A stretch of DNA of 64,000 nucleotides from Noviherbaspirillum sp. Root189 (GCF_001428545.1 NZ_LMHZ01000001.1:248961-312960); one strand, 5' to 3'. Shown: positions 49,697 through 60,724, numbered from the stretch's first letter. The notes: generated by a model not told the origin, from the sequence alone. Numbers and translations: made by a program.

Positions 49697-50078
49697 TCCA
49701 CAGCTGCTTACTGGCTTGTGGATAAGTTGTCGGCACGGACTGTCCCGGGATGTCGCTTCGGGGCACACCGATTTGCCGGATCTTGCTGTTGGAGCTGCTG
49801 CCGCCGGGCTTTTTCAGGCGGTCGCCCCATTTCTGCATTGATCTGCAGCCCGGTATCCCGGAAGACAGCGCCGCCTCGACAAAGCAATCGGCTTACTCTC
49901 CAGATTGTCTTGTCGCTGCGGCAACAAAACGCTGTTCTATTTCATTGGAAGGAACCTTTTTCTGTCAAAATAGAGGGTATTTAGAAATGGCTCGATCCGG
50001 CTCGCGACCGTCGGTAAGCAACAGGCCTTTTCTCCGATTCACAGCATTGTCTCAACTCACACTACAAGGATAAAAAGC
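49697..50078. other. dnaA-dnaN intergenic region with a DnaA box
   Basis: No gene is seen. A perfect minus-strand DnaA box TTATCCACA lies at 49717-49725, preceded by a one-mismatch TAATCCACA at 49693-49701 overlapping the dnaA stop. AAGGAT lies eight bases before the dnaN start. The 3' half is moderately AT-rich (TGTCAAAATAGAGGGTATTT) and could hold a dnaN promoter. Confidence 0.6.
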
Positions 50079-51185
50079 ATGCAATTGGTGAAAACCCAAC
50101 GCGACACGCTTCTCCGGCCGCTGCAGATTGTGAGTGGTATTGTCGAGCGTCGGCACACATTGCCGATTCTGGCCAATATCCTCATTCGCAAGGACGGCGA
50201 GAAAGTGTCTTTCCTGTCGACCGACATCGAAGTGCAGATCACCACGCATGCCAATGTTGGCAGCGGCGGCGAAGTCGCAGCGACCACGGTCGCCGCGCGC
50301 AAGCTGCTCGATATCCTTCGTGCGCTGCCGGATTCAGGCGATGTCTCGCTGTCGCTGGCCAACAAGCGCATGACGGTCCAGTCCGGCAAATCGCGCTTTG
50401 CGCTGCAGACGCTGGCCGCCGAAGAATTTCCGACCGTGTCGCAGGCCGAGCACTTCAACGCCAAGGTCACCTTGCCGCAGAAGACGCTTAAGCACCTGTT
50501 CAACATGGTCCACTTCGCGATGGCGCAGCAGGATATCCGTTATTACCTCAACGGCCTGCTGCTCGTGGTCGATGGCAAGAACGTGATTGCCGTGGCAACC
50601 GACGGCCACCGCCTCGCTTTCTGCCAGGTCGAGACCGAACAGGATTTCCAGCGCCAGGAAGTCATCATTCCGCGCAAGACCATCCTGGAACTGCAGCGCC
50701 TGCTGGAAGATATCGACGAGTCGGTAGACCTTGAAATCGCCAATAATCAGGTCAAGCTGACTTTTGCGGATATCGAGCTGATTTCCAAGCTGGTCGAGGG
50801 CAAGTTCCCCGACTACACCCGCGTCATCCCGAAAGGATACAAGAACAACTTCACGATCGACCGCCAGACGCTGCTCCATTCGCTGCAGCGCGCGGCGATC
50901 ATGACCAGCGACAAGTTCAAGGGTGTCCGTTGCATCATCACGCCGGGTAGCCTGAAGATCAGTTCGACCAACGCCGATCAGGAAGAGGCAGTGGAAGAAC
51001 TCGAAATCGATTACGGCGGCGACAGCGTCGACATCGGTTTCAACGTCACCTACCTGCTCGACGTACTGAACAACCTCAAAGGCGACAACATCAACATCGC
51101 GCTTGGAGACGCCAATTCCTCCGCACTGATTACCGTGCCGGAGAACGGTGACTTCAAATACGTCGTGATGCCGATGCGTATTTGA
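50079..51185 (+). CDS. dnaN: DNA polymerase III beta sliding clamp
   Basis: Ring-shaped clamp that tethers polymerase III to DNA. The 368 residues match DnaN throughout: MQLVKTQRDTLLRPLQIVSG, VERRHTLPILANILI, domain junctions near FNMVHFAMAQQDIRYYLNGLL, TDGHRLAF, and the C-terminal VMPMRI clamp-loop end. Domain count of three is complete. It lies between dnaA and gyrB as usual, although recF is absent between dnaN and gyrB here. Confidence 0.98.
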   Translation: MQLVKTQRDTLLRPLQIVSGIVERRHTLPILANILIRKDGEKVSFLSTDIEVQITTHANVGSGGEVAATTVAARKLLDILRALPDSGDVSLSLANKRMTVQSGKSRFALQTLAAEEFPTVSQAEHFNAKVTLPQKTLKHLFNMVHFAMAQQDIRYYLNGLLLVVDGKNVIAVATDGHRLAFCQVETEQDFQRQEVIIPRKTILELQRLLEDIDESVDLEIANNQVKLTFADIELISKLVEGKFPDYTRVIPKGYKNNFTIDRQTLLHSLQRAAIMTSDKFKGVRCIITPGSLKISSTNADQEEAVEELEIDYGGDSVDIGFNVTYLLDVLNNLKGDNINIALGDANSSALITVPENGDFKYVVMPMRI

Positions 51186-51205
51186 CGAATTGAACAAGAA
51201 AGAAA

Positions 51206-51250
51206 GCAAGGGGGCCGCCGTGGTAAAGGCGAGCCCCTTTGCTGCGTTTT
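51206..51250 (+). terminator. Probable terminator after dnaN
   Basis: GCAAGGGG and its partner CCCCTTTGC can pair over a ~20-base loop, followed by a short T run in GCGTTTTAG. The stem is strong but the loop is large, so confidence is moderate. Confidence 0.5.
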
Positions 51251-51355
51251 AGAAAGTGCAAAATTTGTAGCTGGCGGGCTTTTTTCCCCGTGCTTGATTG
51301 ATCGGGGAAGCCTGGGAAGAGGGTGGTAGTTGATATAACGACTTCAGGCGTTTAG

Positions 51356-53953
<2,598 letters not shown>

Positions 53954-53994
53954 TGCGTTGCGAATGAACCTCCAAGCCCACAAAAGGTAAACGC

Positions 53995-55209
53995 TTGAAC
54001 GCCTTCGAGTTGCTTGAAAATCTGAACCTGCTTGATGAGCATGAGCGTATAGAGGCAAAGCGGGCAAGCGATGTTGGCAAATCCGTATTGGAAACAGTCT
54101 GCGCATTTGCCAACGAACCTGGCCTTGGCGGTGGCTGGATCGTCCTTGGTGTTGTACGGGAGGAGCTTGCGCTCTTTCCGTCATATGAGGTGGAAGGCAT
54201 TGCCAATCCGGACAAGATCAACACGGATCTTGCCAGCCAATGCCGCGATATGTTCAATATCCCCGTTCGGGTCGATATCTCTACCGAGCGCATCAGTGAC
54301 AAGACCGTCGTAACTGTTTTTGTGCCGGAGGCGCAACCGCAGGACAAACCAATTTGCTTCAAGGCCCAAGGTTTGCCAAAAGGGGCATTTCGCCGTGTCG
54401 GTAGTTCGGATCAGCGCTGCACTGACGATGATATGGCAGTGTTCTATCAAGGCCGGCAGCAGGAAAGCTTTGATGCGGGCATCGTAGCGGACGCCTCCCT
54501 GGATGACCTATCGGATGAGGCGATTGATGACTATCGGCTGTCCCGTGCCGAAGTCAATCCAGATGCGCAGGAACTACGCTGGTCTAATCGTGAACTCCTG
54601 CAGGCACTGGGATGTGTCCGACGCACCAATGACAATGGCGATTGGAAACCCACCGTAGCCGGTTTGATATTGTTCGGCACGCCGCAAGCTTTGCGCCGCT
54701 GCTTTCCCATGACACGGGTAGATTACATTCGCGTTCCAGGGCGTGACTGGGTACCGGATCCTGATCGTCGTTTCGATACCATCGAGTTGCGCGACCCACT
54801 GTTTCGTTTGATCCGTCGTGCCCAGGCGGCAGTGCTGGACGATCTTCCCAAAGGATTCGGTTTAGACGAAGGGGAACTGCAACGGCGGGAAAAGCCGGTT
54901 ATTCCTTTGCGTGTCATTCGCGAAGCCTTGGTCAATGCACTCATGCACCGAAGTTATCGTAGCCACAGCCCAGTACAAATCATCCGCTACGCCAATCGGC
55001 TCGAAATCCGCAATCCAGGCTTTTCTCTCAAATCGCCTGAACACTTAGGCGAACCAGGTTCGCAACCGCGTAATCCCAAGATTGCCGCCGTATTGCATGA
55101 AACACGCTTTGCTGAAACCAAAGGTAGTGGCATTCGTGTCATGCGAGAAAGCATGGAGCAGGCTGGGTTAACACCGCCGCTGTTTGAGTCCGATCGCAGT
55201 AATGACTAG
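53995..55209 (+). CDS. AlbA_2 (Schlafen-type) ATP-binding protein, N-terminal part before an amber stop
   Basis: Starts with TTG 53995 behind AAAAGG (seven-base spacing); no ATG in frame is possible because of an upstream stop. The N-terminal ~120 residues are an AlbA_2/Schlafen-type divergent AAA domain (EHERIEAKRASDVGKSVLETVCAFANE, GGGWIVLGV), followed by the GHKL-like ATPase-like segment (LREALVN is seen as VIREALVNALMHRSYRS, then IIRYANRLEIRNPGFSL and KGSGIRVMRESM). The product is cut at TAG 55207-55209, but the same frame continues with family-like sequence, so it is probably one half of an interrupted gene. Relatives are often linked to mobile elements and defence regions. Confidence 0.8.
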   Translation: MNAFELLENLNLLDEHERIEAKRASDVGKSVLETVCAFANEPGLGGGWIVLGVVREELALFPSYEVEGIANPDKINTDLASQCRDMFNIPVRVDISTERISDKTVVTVFVPEAQPQDKPICFKAQGLPKGAFRRVGSSDQRCTDDDMAVFYQGRQQESFDAGIVADASLDDLSDEAIDDYRLSRAEVNPDAQELRWSNRELLQALGCVRRTNDNGDWKPTVAGLILFGTPQALRRCFPMTRVDYIRVPGRDWVPDPDRRFDTIELRDPLFRLIRRAQAAVLDDLPKGFGLDEGELQRREKPVIPLRVIREALVNALMHRSYRSHSPVQIIRYANRLEIRNPGFSLKSPEHLGEPGSQPRNPKIAAVLHETRFAETKGSGIRVMRESMEQAGLTPPLFESDRSND

Positions 55210-55281
55210 TTCGTTGCGCGCTATTTATTTCATCACTTCCTCGACAGCGAAGACATTGCTTGGCTGGCACGTTTCAAGGAT

Positions 55282-55866
55282 ATGCATCTTTCCGATGACG
55301 ACGCCAAGGCGCTGGTATTCGTCCGCGAAGCAGGGGCAATCGATAACGCCACTTATCGTGAACTCAACAAGATTGATCCCCTTGCCGCCAGCGGTGCGCT
55401 TCGGCGTCTACGCGATGCTGGCTTGTTGGTACAAAAGGGGCGAGGATCAGCCACTTATTATGTCCCTACCGAGAGACTTACTGCACAAACGGAGCGTTTA
55501 TCTAGTAACCCCGAAGACTTATCTAGTAACCTAGACGTCTTATCTAGTAACCCAACCGCCTTATCTAGTCAGTCTCAGCCGGAAGACGAGGCGCGCCGAG
55601 TGCTATTAGCGACCCTGCCCGGAGAACTGGCCGCCCGTGTCGGAGCACTAGGACAGCGCAAGCCGCCCGAAGAAGTAAGAGTGGTAGTGCTCGATCTTTG
55701 TGATTTAAGGCAATGGCGAGCCGAAGAACTGGCAACTCTACTGAGGCGGAACGTGGAATACGTTCGGCAAAACTACCTTCGCCCCTTACTAAAAGACGGT
55801 AGCCTGAGAATGACCAATGAAGCTGAACCTAATGATCCGCAGCAAGCGTATCGCACGCCAGATTAA
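55282..55866 (+). CDS. C-terminal part of the interrupted AlbA_2 protein, with heptad repeats
   Basis: Same frame as the preceding gene: reading on from 55210 gives FVARYLFHHFLDSEDIAWLARF before the first in-frame ATG at 55282. The segment contains a winged-helix-like domain (NATYRELNKIDPLAASGALRRLRDAGLLV), then four seven-residue repeats LSSNPED, LSSNLDV, LSSNPTA and LSSQSQP. These are encoded by 21-base DNA repeats starting TTATCTAGT at 55498, 55519, 55540 and 55561. The C-terminal helices follow (EEVRVVVLDLCDLRQWRAEELATLLRR). Alone it has no good ribosome site, so it is best seen as the C-terminus of the AlbA_2 protein; the total would be 623 residues. Confidence 0.75.
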   Translation: MHLSDDDAKALVFVREAGAIDNATYRELNKIDPLAASGALRRLRDAGLLVQKGRGSATYYVPTERLTAQTERLSSNPEDLSSNLDVLSSNPTALSSQSQPEDEARRVLLATLPGELAARVGALGQRKPPEEVRVVVLDLCDLRQWRAEELATLLRRNVEYVRQNYLRPLLKDGSLRMTNEAEPNDPQQAYRTPD

Positions 55867-56000
55867 ACTTGTGTCCGCTGCAACGTGCAAATACTTTTGC
55901 ATGCCAATAAAAAGATCAAGGCGTCTTTACCAGATAACGATTAAGGCAACACAAACCCGAAATTTCCCTGTGTAATTATCGTATTGGCATGGCTTTAACC

Positions 56001-56030
56001 AAAGGCTCCGAAGGGGCCTTTTCTATTTTG
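56001..56030 (+). terminator. Rho-independent terminator after the AlbA_2 gene
   Basis: AAAGGCTCC-GAA-GGGGCCTTT forms a ~9-bp stem (one mismatch) followed by TTCTATTTT. Confidence 0.8.
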
Positions 56031-56110
56031 TGCGCCCGGCAGGGCGCACTCACTTGGAGGTGGAAATCCTCTGCTCGCCCGGCAAGGGGAAGAGCTAGCT
56101 GAACAAACGC
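56030..56110 (+). mobile_element. Fragment resembling the 5' end of a group II intron
   Basis: The sequence begins GTGCG, the conserved group II 5' end, as GTGCGCCCGGCAGGGCGCAC, and continues TTGGAGGTGGAAATCCTC, CGGCAAGGGGAAGAGCTAGC. These are typical of domain I in bacterial introns with a reverse transcriptase ORF. There is no ORF and no domain V or VI in the following 55 bases before the cupin gene, so it is a decayed remnant. Recognition is by pattern only. Confidence 0.5.
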
Positions 56111-56165
56111 TGCGCAGCCTGTAACCTTGAACCTTAGCCATCAGATTTTAACTGTCGAGGTCACC

Positions 56166-56645
56166 ATGCCAAAGCAATCAAATCCGGTCGCAGTCGTCGC
56201 AGCGGACGTACCGCCGCGTGTCAAACCGTCGAATTATCCAGAGCCATTTGCATCGCGCATGTCAGGTCGGGAGAAACGCGCTCTCGGCGATCTGTTCGGG
56301 CTCAACAACTTTGGTGTCAATCTCACTCGCCTGGCTCCCGGCGCGGTTTCCTCGCTTCGTCATGCTCATACCAGACAAGATGAGTTCATCTACATTTTGC
56401 AGGGTCACCCAACGCTACACACCGATGAAGGGAAAACGCAACTCTCGCCCGGAATGTGTGCGGGCTTCAAAGCGGGCACTGGCAATGGGCATTGCCTGAT
56501 CAACCAGACGTCTGATGACGTTGTTTATCTCGAAGTCGGCGACCGGACGCCCGGCGATGAAGGCAGTTATCCAGACGACGATCTCAAGGCATCGCTTGTT
56601 GAAGGGAAATGGCAGTTCCAGCATAAGGACGGGACGCCTTACTAG
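56166..56645 (+). CDS. Cupin-domain protein
   Basis: A 159-residue single-domain cupin. GAGG precedes ATG 56166, rejecting the open extension to 56127. The beta-barrel shows the metal motif 1 AVSSLRHAHTRQDEFIYILQGHPTLH (His-His-Glu, with a Tyr) and motif 2 GHCLINQTSDDVVYLEVG near residue 115, fitting a small dioxygenase-like or sugar-binding cupin. The N-terminal ~35 residues are disordered. It lies between the AlbA_2 remnants and the helicase gene and has lower G/C third positions than the helicase. Confidence 0.85.
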   Translation: MPKQSNPVAVVAADVPPRVKPSNYPEPFASRMSGREKRALGDLFGLNNFGVNLTRLAPGAVSSLRHAHTRQDEFIYILQGHPTLHTDEGKTQLSPGMCAGFKAGTGNGHCLINQTSDDVVYLEVGDRTPGDEGSYPDDDLKASLVEGKWQFQHKDGTPY

Positions 56646-56843
56646 GGCTGTCAACACGCCACGCGGCGATCCTCTGATGGCTTATCTTTCCACCGCAAGG
56701 ACATGCTTTGGTCTTGGGTAGCCCGCATTTTTACTCAATAAGTTTCCGGTACGCCGCCGACAACTTATCTAGTTTGCCAACAAGAGAGTAAACTGCGAAC
56801 AAGTCCTGTCCATCCGCGATTAGAACAATCTTTTGAGCAACCC

Positions 56844-59171
56844 ATGTCCGAAATGTCCCATCCCCTATTTGCCGACCTGAAACTTAGCGAGCCGCTGCTG
56901 CGCGTGCTGAATGAACTTGGTTACGAGGCGCCATCGCCTATCCAGGCGGCCACCATTCCCATTTTGCTCAACAACCGCGATGTGCTTGGTCAGGCGCAAA
57001 CCGGTACCGGCAAGACGGCGGCATTCGCCTTGCCCATCCTCGCACGTATTGATATCCGGCAATCCGCGCCGCAGGCACTGGTGCTGGCACCGACACGCGA
57101 ACTGGCGATCCAGGTGGCGGAAGCCTTTCAACGTTATGCCAGTCACATTCCCGGCTTCCATGTGCTGCCGATTTACGGCGGCCAGAGCTATGGCCCGCAG
57201 CTGAGCGCCTTGCGGCGCGGCGTGCACGTTGTTGTCGGTACACCCGGCCGTGTCATCGATCACCTGGAAAAAAACTCGCTCGACCTTTCGCAGATCAAGA
57301 CACTGGTGCTGGATGAAGCCGATGAAATGCTGCGCATGGGATTTATCGATGATGTCGAGACCATTTTGCAGAAGACCCCGGCAGGGCGTCAGACAGCGCT
57401 GTTCTCGGCGACCATGCCCTCCGCGATCAAGCGCATCGCCCAGACTTACCTGCGCGATCCGGCCGAGGTCACCGTCGCAGCCAAGACCGGCACAGCGGAC
57501 AATATCCGCCAGCGCTACTGGCTGGTCAGCGGGATGCACAAGCTGGATGCGCTGACACGCATCCTGGAAGCCGAGAGCTTTGATGGCATGATCATCTTCG
57601 CGCGCACCAAGCTCGCTACCGAAGAACTGGCGAGCAAGCTGCAGGCGCGTGGATTTTCCGCTGCGGCAATTAACGGCGATATTGTGCAGCAACAGCGCGA
57701 GCGCACCATCCAGCAGCTCAAGGACGGCAAAATCGATATCCTGGTTGCCACCGATGTGGCAGCACGCGGCCTCGACGTCGAGCGCATCAGCCATGTGATC
57801 AATTACGACGTGCCGCATGACCCGGAAAGTTATACGCATCGCATCGGACGTACCGGACGCGCCGGACGCAGCGGCGAAGCGATCCTGTTTATCGCGCCGC
57901 GCGAGCGTAATCTGCTCAAGACCATTGAACGCGCAACCCGTCAGCCGATATCCATGCTTGAGTTACCAAGCATTCAGGAAGTCAATGATGTGCGCATCGC
58001 CCGCTTCAAGGACCAGATCAGCGACACGCTCGCAGCCGGCGGCCTCGAAACTTTCCAGTCGCTGATTGAGGATTACGAGCGCGAAAAGAATGTCCCCGCC
58101 GTTGAAATCGCCGCTGCACTCGCAAAACTGGCACGTGGCGATGTGCCCCTGCTGTTAGACAAGAACAAGCGCGAGCCGGTACAGGAGCGCTCATGGTCGG
58201 ACGATCGGTCAGCCCGCCCTGGCAGGTTCGAAAGCAGTACCCGCAGCGAACGGCCGGACCGATTTGAACGCAAGGACCGCCCTGACCGCGCCGCGTTTGC
58301 GAGCAAGGCGCGCGTCGACCGCCAGCCGGATGCGGGCATGCAAAGCTTCCGTATCGAGGTGGGCCATGCTCATGGCGTCAAACCTGGCAACATCGTTGGT
58401 GCAATTGCCAATGAAGCCGGACTCGACGCTAAGTTCATCGGCCGCATCGAAATTTACGACGATCACAGTACGCTGGATCTGCCGGAAGACATGCCGCCTG
58501 AACTGCTGAATCATCTCAAAACCGTCTGGGTCGCCGGCCAGCAGCTACGCATTAGCCGCGACGGTGAGTCGCTGGCTGGGTCGCCTGTATCCGCTACTCC
58601 GGCACGCGCGCAGGAAAAGCCGCCAGCCGCGCATAGCGACACACGTGCCGAAAAGCCGGCACGCAAGGAGCGCCCTGCACGTGAAGAACCCGTAGAGCAC
58701 GAGGCGCCGCCAAAGAAGGAACGCTCCGGCAAGAAAGGCGAAGTCGGCATGCAGGCTTACCGTATCGAAGTGGGACATGTTCATGGCGTGAAGCCCGCCA
58801 ATATTGTTGGCGCGATAGCGAACGAGGCCGGGCTTGATGCAAAGTACATTGGCCGCATTGAGATATTCGACAACTACAGTTTGCTCGATCTTCCTGACGG
58901 CATGCCGAACGAGATTTTCGAGCAATTGAAAACGGTGAGCGTGGGTGCACATCCGCTGCGCATCAGTCAGTCCGGCGTCGCTCCCACGCAGGAAAAAACA
59001 AGCGGAAAGAAGATCACCTTGAGTGCGCCAAGAAAAGGCGCTGAACGGCGGGTTGAAGAGAAGAAGTCGGCTGGCAAGCCGCCACACAAGGCGACCGAAG
59101 GATTCGGCAAGCGCAGCACTGGTGGGAAGGCCGGGTCCAAGCCGCAGCGCAAGGGCAGTAAGCCGGCATGA
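56844..59171 (+). CDS. deaD: DEAD-box RNA helicase with two DbpA-type RNA-binding domains
   Basis: A 775-residue ATP-dependent RNA helicase of the CsdA/DeaD type. RecA-like core motifs in order: Q motif FADLKLSEPLLRVLNELGYEAPSPIQ, AQTGTGKT (I), PTRELAIQ (Ia), GTPGRVIDHL (Ib), DEAD (II), SATMPS (III), IIFARTK (IV), ATDVAARGLDVERISHVINYD (V), HRIGRTGRAGRSG (VI). The C-terminal region carries two copies of the ~75-residue DbpA RNA-binding fold (MQSFRIEVGHAHGVKP near 500, and MQAYRIEVGHVHGVKP near 640), linked by a basic lysine/proline-rich stretch. One copy is usual. The symbol is by family; a cold or ribosome-assembly role is likely. Confidence 0.93.
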   Translation: MSEMSHPLFADLKLSEPLLRVLNELGYEAPSPIQAATIPILLNNRDVLGQAQTGTGKTAAFALPILARIDIRQSAPQALVLAPTRELAIQVAEAFQRYASHIPGFHVLPIYGGQSYGPQLSALRRGVHVVVGTPGRVIDHLEKNSLDLSQIKTLVLDEADEMLRMGFIDDVETILQKTPAGRQTALFSATMPSAIKRIAQTYLRDPAEVTVAAKTGTADNIRQRYWLVSGMHKLDALTRILEAESFDGMIIFARTKLATEELASKLQARGFSAAAINGDIVQQQRERTIQQLKDGKIDILVATDVAARGLDVERISHVINYDVPHDPESYTHRIGRTGRAGRSGEAILFIAPRERNLLKTIERATRQPISMLELPSIQEVNDVRIARFKDQISDTLAAGGLETFQSLIEDYEREKNVPAVEIAAALAKLARGDVPLLLDKNKREPVQERSWSDDRSARPGRFESSTRSERPDRFERKDRPDRAAFASKARVDRQPDAGMQSFRIEVGHAHGVKPGNIVGAIANEAGLDAKFIGRIEIYDDHSTLDLPEDMPPELLNHLKTVWVAGQQLRISRDGESLAGSPVSATPARAQEKPPAAHSDTRAEKPARKERPAREEPVEHEAPPKKERSGKKGEVGMQAYRIEVGHVHGVKPANIVGAIANEAGLDAKYIGRIEIFDNYSLLDLPDGMPNEIFEQLKTVSVGAHPLRISQSGVAPTQEKTSGKKITLSAPRKGAERRVEEKKSAGKPPHKATEGFGKRSTGGKAGSKPQRKGSKPA

Positions 59172-59262
59172 TGGTTTCTGTCGGCTGAACTTCTATGGCG
59201 GGCGAGGTGGTAGGGGCATTCGTGAAGTGCCTGAGTGATTCAGGCAATCCAGGCACATTCAC

Positions 59263-59516
59263 TATTGAGGGTTTAGTGGATACTTGACACACTCAACCCC
59301 CATCCCAGCCTTCCCCCTCTCAGGGGGAAGGAGCCGGTCCTCTCCCTGGCATGGCGAGGAGGCCGGTCCTGTTTTCAGCGATATCCCATTCTGGACTTGG
59401 CTGGAAACAAAACACCCAACTAACCTGCCCGCCATCGCCTGCAGGCCCCTTCCCCCTGGCAGGGGGAAGGCTGGAATGGGGGTTGAGTGCATCAAGTATT
59501 TACTGACCTCTCAATA
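59263..59516. repeat. Third type of long intergenic palindrome (~254 bp)
   Basis: The left arm begins TATTGAG and includes GTGGATACTTGAC, CACTCAACCCCCATCCCAGC and CTTCCCCCTCTCAGGGGG; the right arm is its inverted copy, GGGGGAAGGCTGGAATGGGG and GTTGAGTGCATCAAGTATTT, ending CTCAATA. Each arm also contains an inner hairpin (CTTCCCC..GGGGAAG). Open frames of 77 codons exist on both strands with near-identical proline-rich peptides, an artefact of the symmetry. It lies after the helicase gene, in a gap that ends at the stop of the minus-strand dehydrogenase gene. Confidence 0.85.
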
Positions 59517-59571
59517 AATGCTTAGTAAGACGCCGTACACGTCAATACGCGCACACCAGCTCATACGACAC

Positions 59572-60714
59572 TCACTTCCAAGGCGTAATCAAATACTTTT
59601 CCCCGGTGCTGCGCTTGCCATACCCGGCAATCGCTTCCAGCTGCAGCGCCTCGGCAAGCGATACTTCTTTCGTGTAATGGCTGGCAAAGGTGGTTTTCAA
59701 TTCCGCCGCAACCCGTTGTTTGAGCCGCTGCACGACAGCAGGGCCGGCCTTTTGCAGGAAAGGAAACAGCAGCCAGCCGCCCATGCTCCAGGTCATGCCA
59801 AAGTCACGAACGATTTCGGTCGGACGCGTGTCGAGGCCGCCGTAGATATAGACCTGCTTGAGTGTGGTGGAGCCATAACGGCTGTATTCCTTTGCGTTCC
59901 GGTTTGCCGCCGCTTCCATGCCGCTGAGGATTTGTCCTGCCAGCCGGCCGCCGCCAATGGCATCGAACGCAATGGTCGCGCCTGTCTCCGCCAGCGCATC
60001 GGTCAGGTCCTGCATGAAGGTATCGGAACTGGAGTTGCAGACATACTTCGCGCCGATCTTCCGCAGCAAATCTTCTTGTTCCTGCGAGCGCACGATATTG
60101 ACCAGATCGATGCCATCCTTCAGGCAGATCCGGTTCAGCATCTGACCGAGATTGGATGCGGCAGCGGTATGAACCAAGGCCTTGTGCCCCTCCATGCGCA
60201 TGGTCTCGACCATGCCCAATGCGGTCAATGGATTGACGAACGAGGACGCGCCTTCTGCCGCAGTGGTTCCTTCGGGCAGCGGCAAACACTGGTCCACCGG
60301 AACGCATCGGTACTGCGCATACATGGCGCCACCGAGGATCGCAACGGTCTTGCCCACCAACTGCCGGGCGGCATCCGAAGTACCGGCGCCGATCACGGTG
60401 CCGGCGCCTTCATTCCCGACCGGCATGGACATGTCCAGCCGGGCGGCCATGCTTTTCATGCCCTTTTCCGGAATACGCGCCGTAACCAGCGGGCCGTTAT
60501 CTGTGTCCACGGCGGTCGCGGTGCTCATGTCGGCGGCGCCGAAGAGCAGACCGATATCGGAAGGATTAATGGGAGATGCGTCAATACGCACCAGCACTTC
60601 GTTCTCGGCCGGCGTCGGCACGGGCACGCTGACTAAGGACAGTTCCAGTTCGCCGCTCTGCTTAACGAGTGAACGAAGTTGCAACCCGGACTTTTCGGTA
60701 TTCGTGGTATTCAA
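59572..60714 (-). CDS. Zinc-binding-dehydrogenase (MDR) family oxidoreductase
   Basis: A 380-residue medium-chain dehydrogenase/reductase of the quinone-oxidoreductase-like group. The start is a TTG at 60714 preceded by GAGGAG at six bases; no ATG is available in frame. Motifs: NEVLVRIDASPINPSDIGLL at the N-terminus, PVGNEGAGTVIGAG, the Rossmann-type turn KALVHTAAASNLGQM, and IAFDAIGGGRLAG. The zinc-ligand cysteine cluster is not seen, so it is likely NADPH-dependent without structural zinc. Substrate is unknown. An 8-bp repeat (TCAGTGGC) x3 lies just upstream of its ribosome site. Confidence 0.86.
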   Translation of the reverse strand: MNTTNTEKSGLQLRSLVKQSGELELSLVSVPVPTPAENEVLVRIDASPINPSDIGLLFGAADMSTATAVDTDNGPLVTARIPEKGMKSMAARLDMSMPVGNEGAGTVIGAGTSDAARQLVGKTVAILGGAMYAQYRCVPVDQCLPLPEGTTAAEGASSFVNPLTALGMVETMRMEGHKALVHTAAASNLGQMLNRICLKDGIDLVNIVRSQEQEDLLRKIGAKYVCNSSSDTFMQDLTDALAETGATIAFDAIGGGRLAGQILSGMEAAANRNAKEYSRYGSTTLKQVYIYGGLDTRPTEIVRDFGMTWSMGGWLLFPFLQKAGPAVVQRLKQRVAAELKTTFASHYTKEVSLAEALQLEAIAGYGKRSTGEKYLITPWK

Positions 60715-60724
60715 TTGTGTCTCC

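Noticed and set aside
56760-56776. Fifth copy of TTATCTAGT ahead of the helicase gene, as a possible border of the insert
   Set aside because: A single nine-base match without other flank similarity is too weak to call an attachment site.
59262-59517. Two 77-codon frames on opposite strands in the palindrome
   Set aside because: They are mirror images produced by the inverted repeat; the proline-rich peptides have no start signals.
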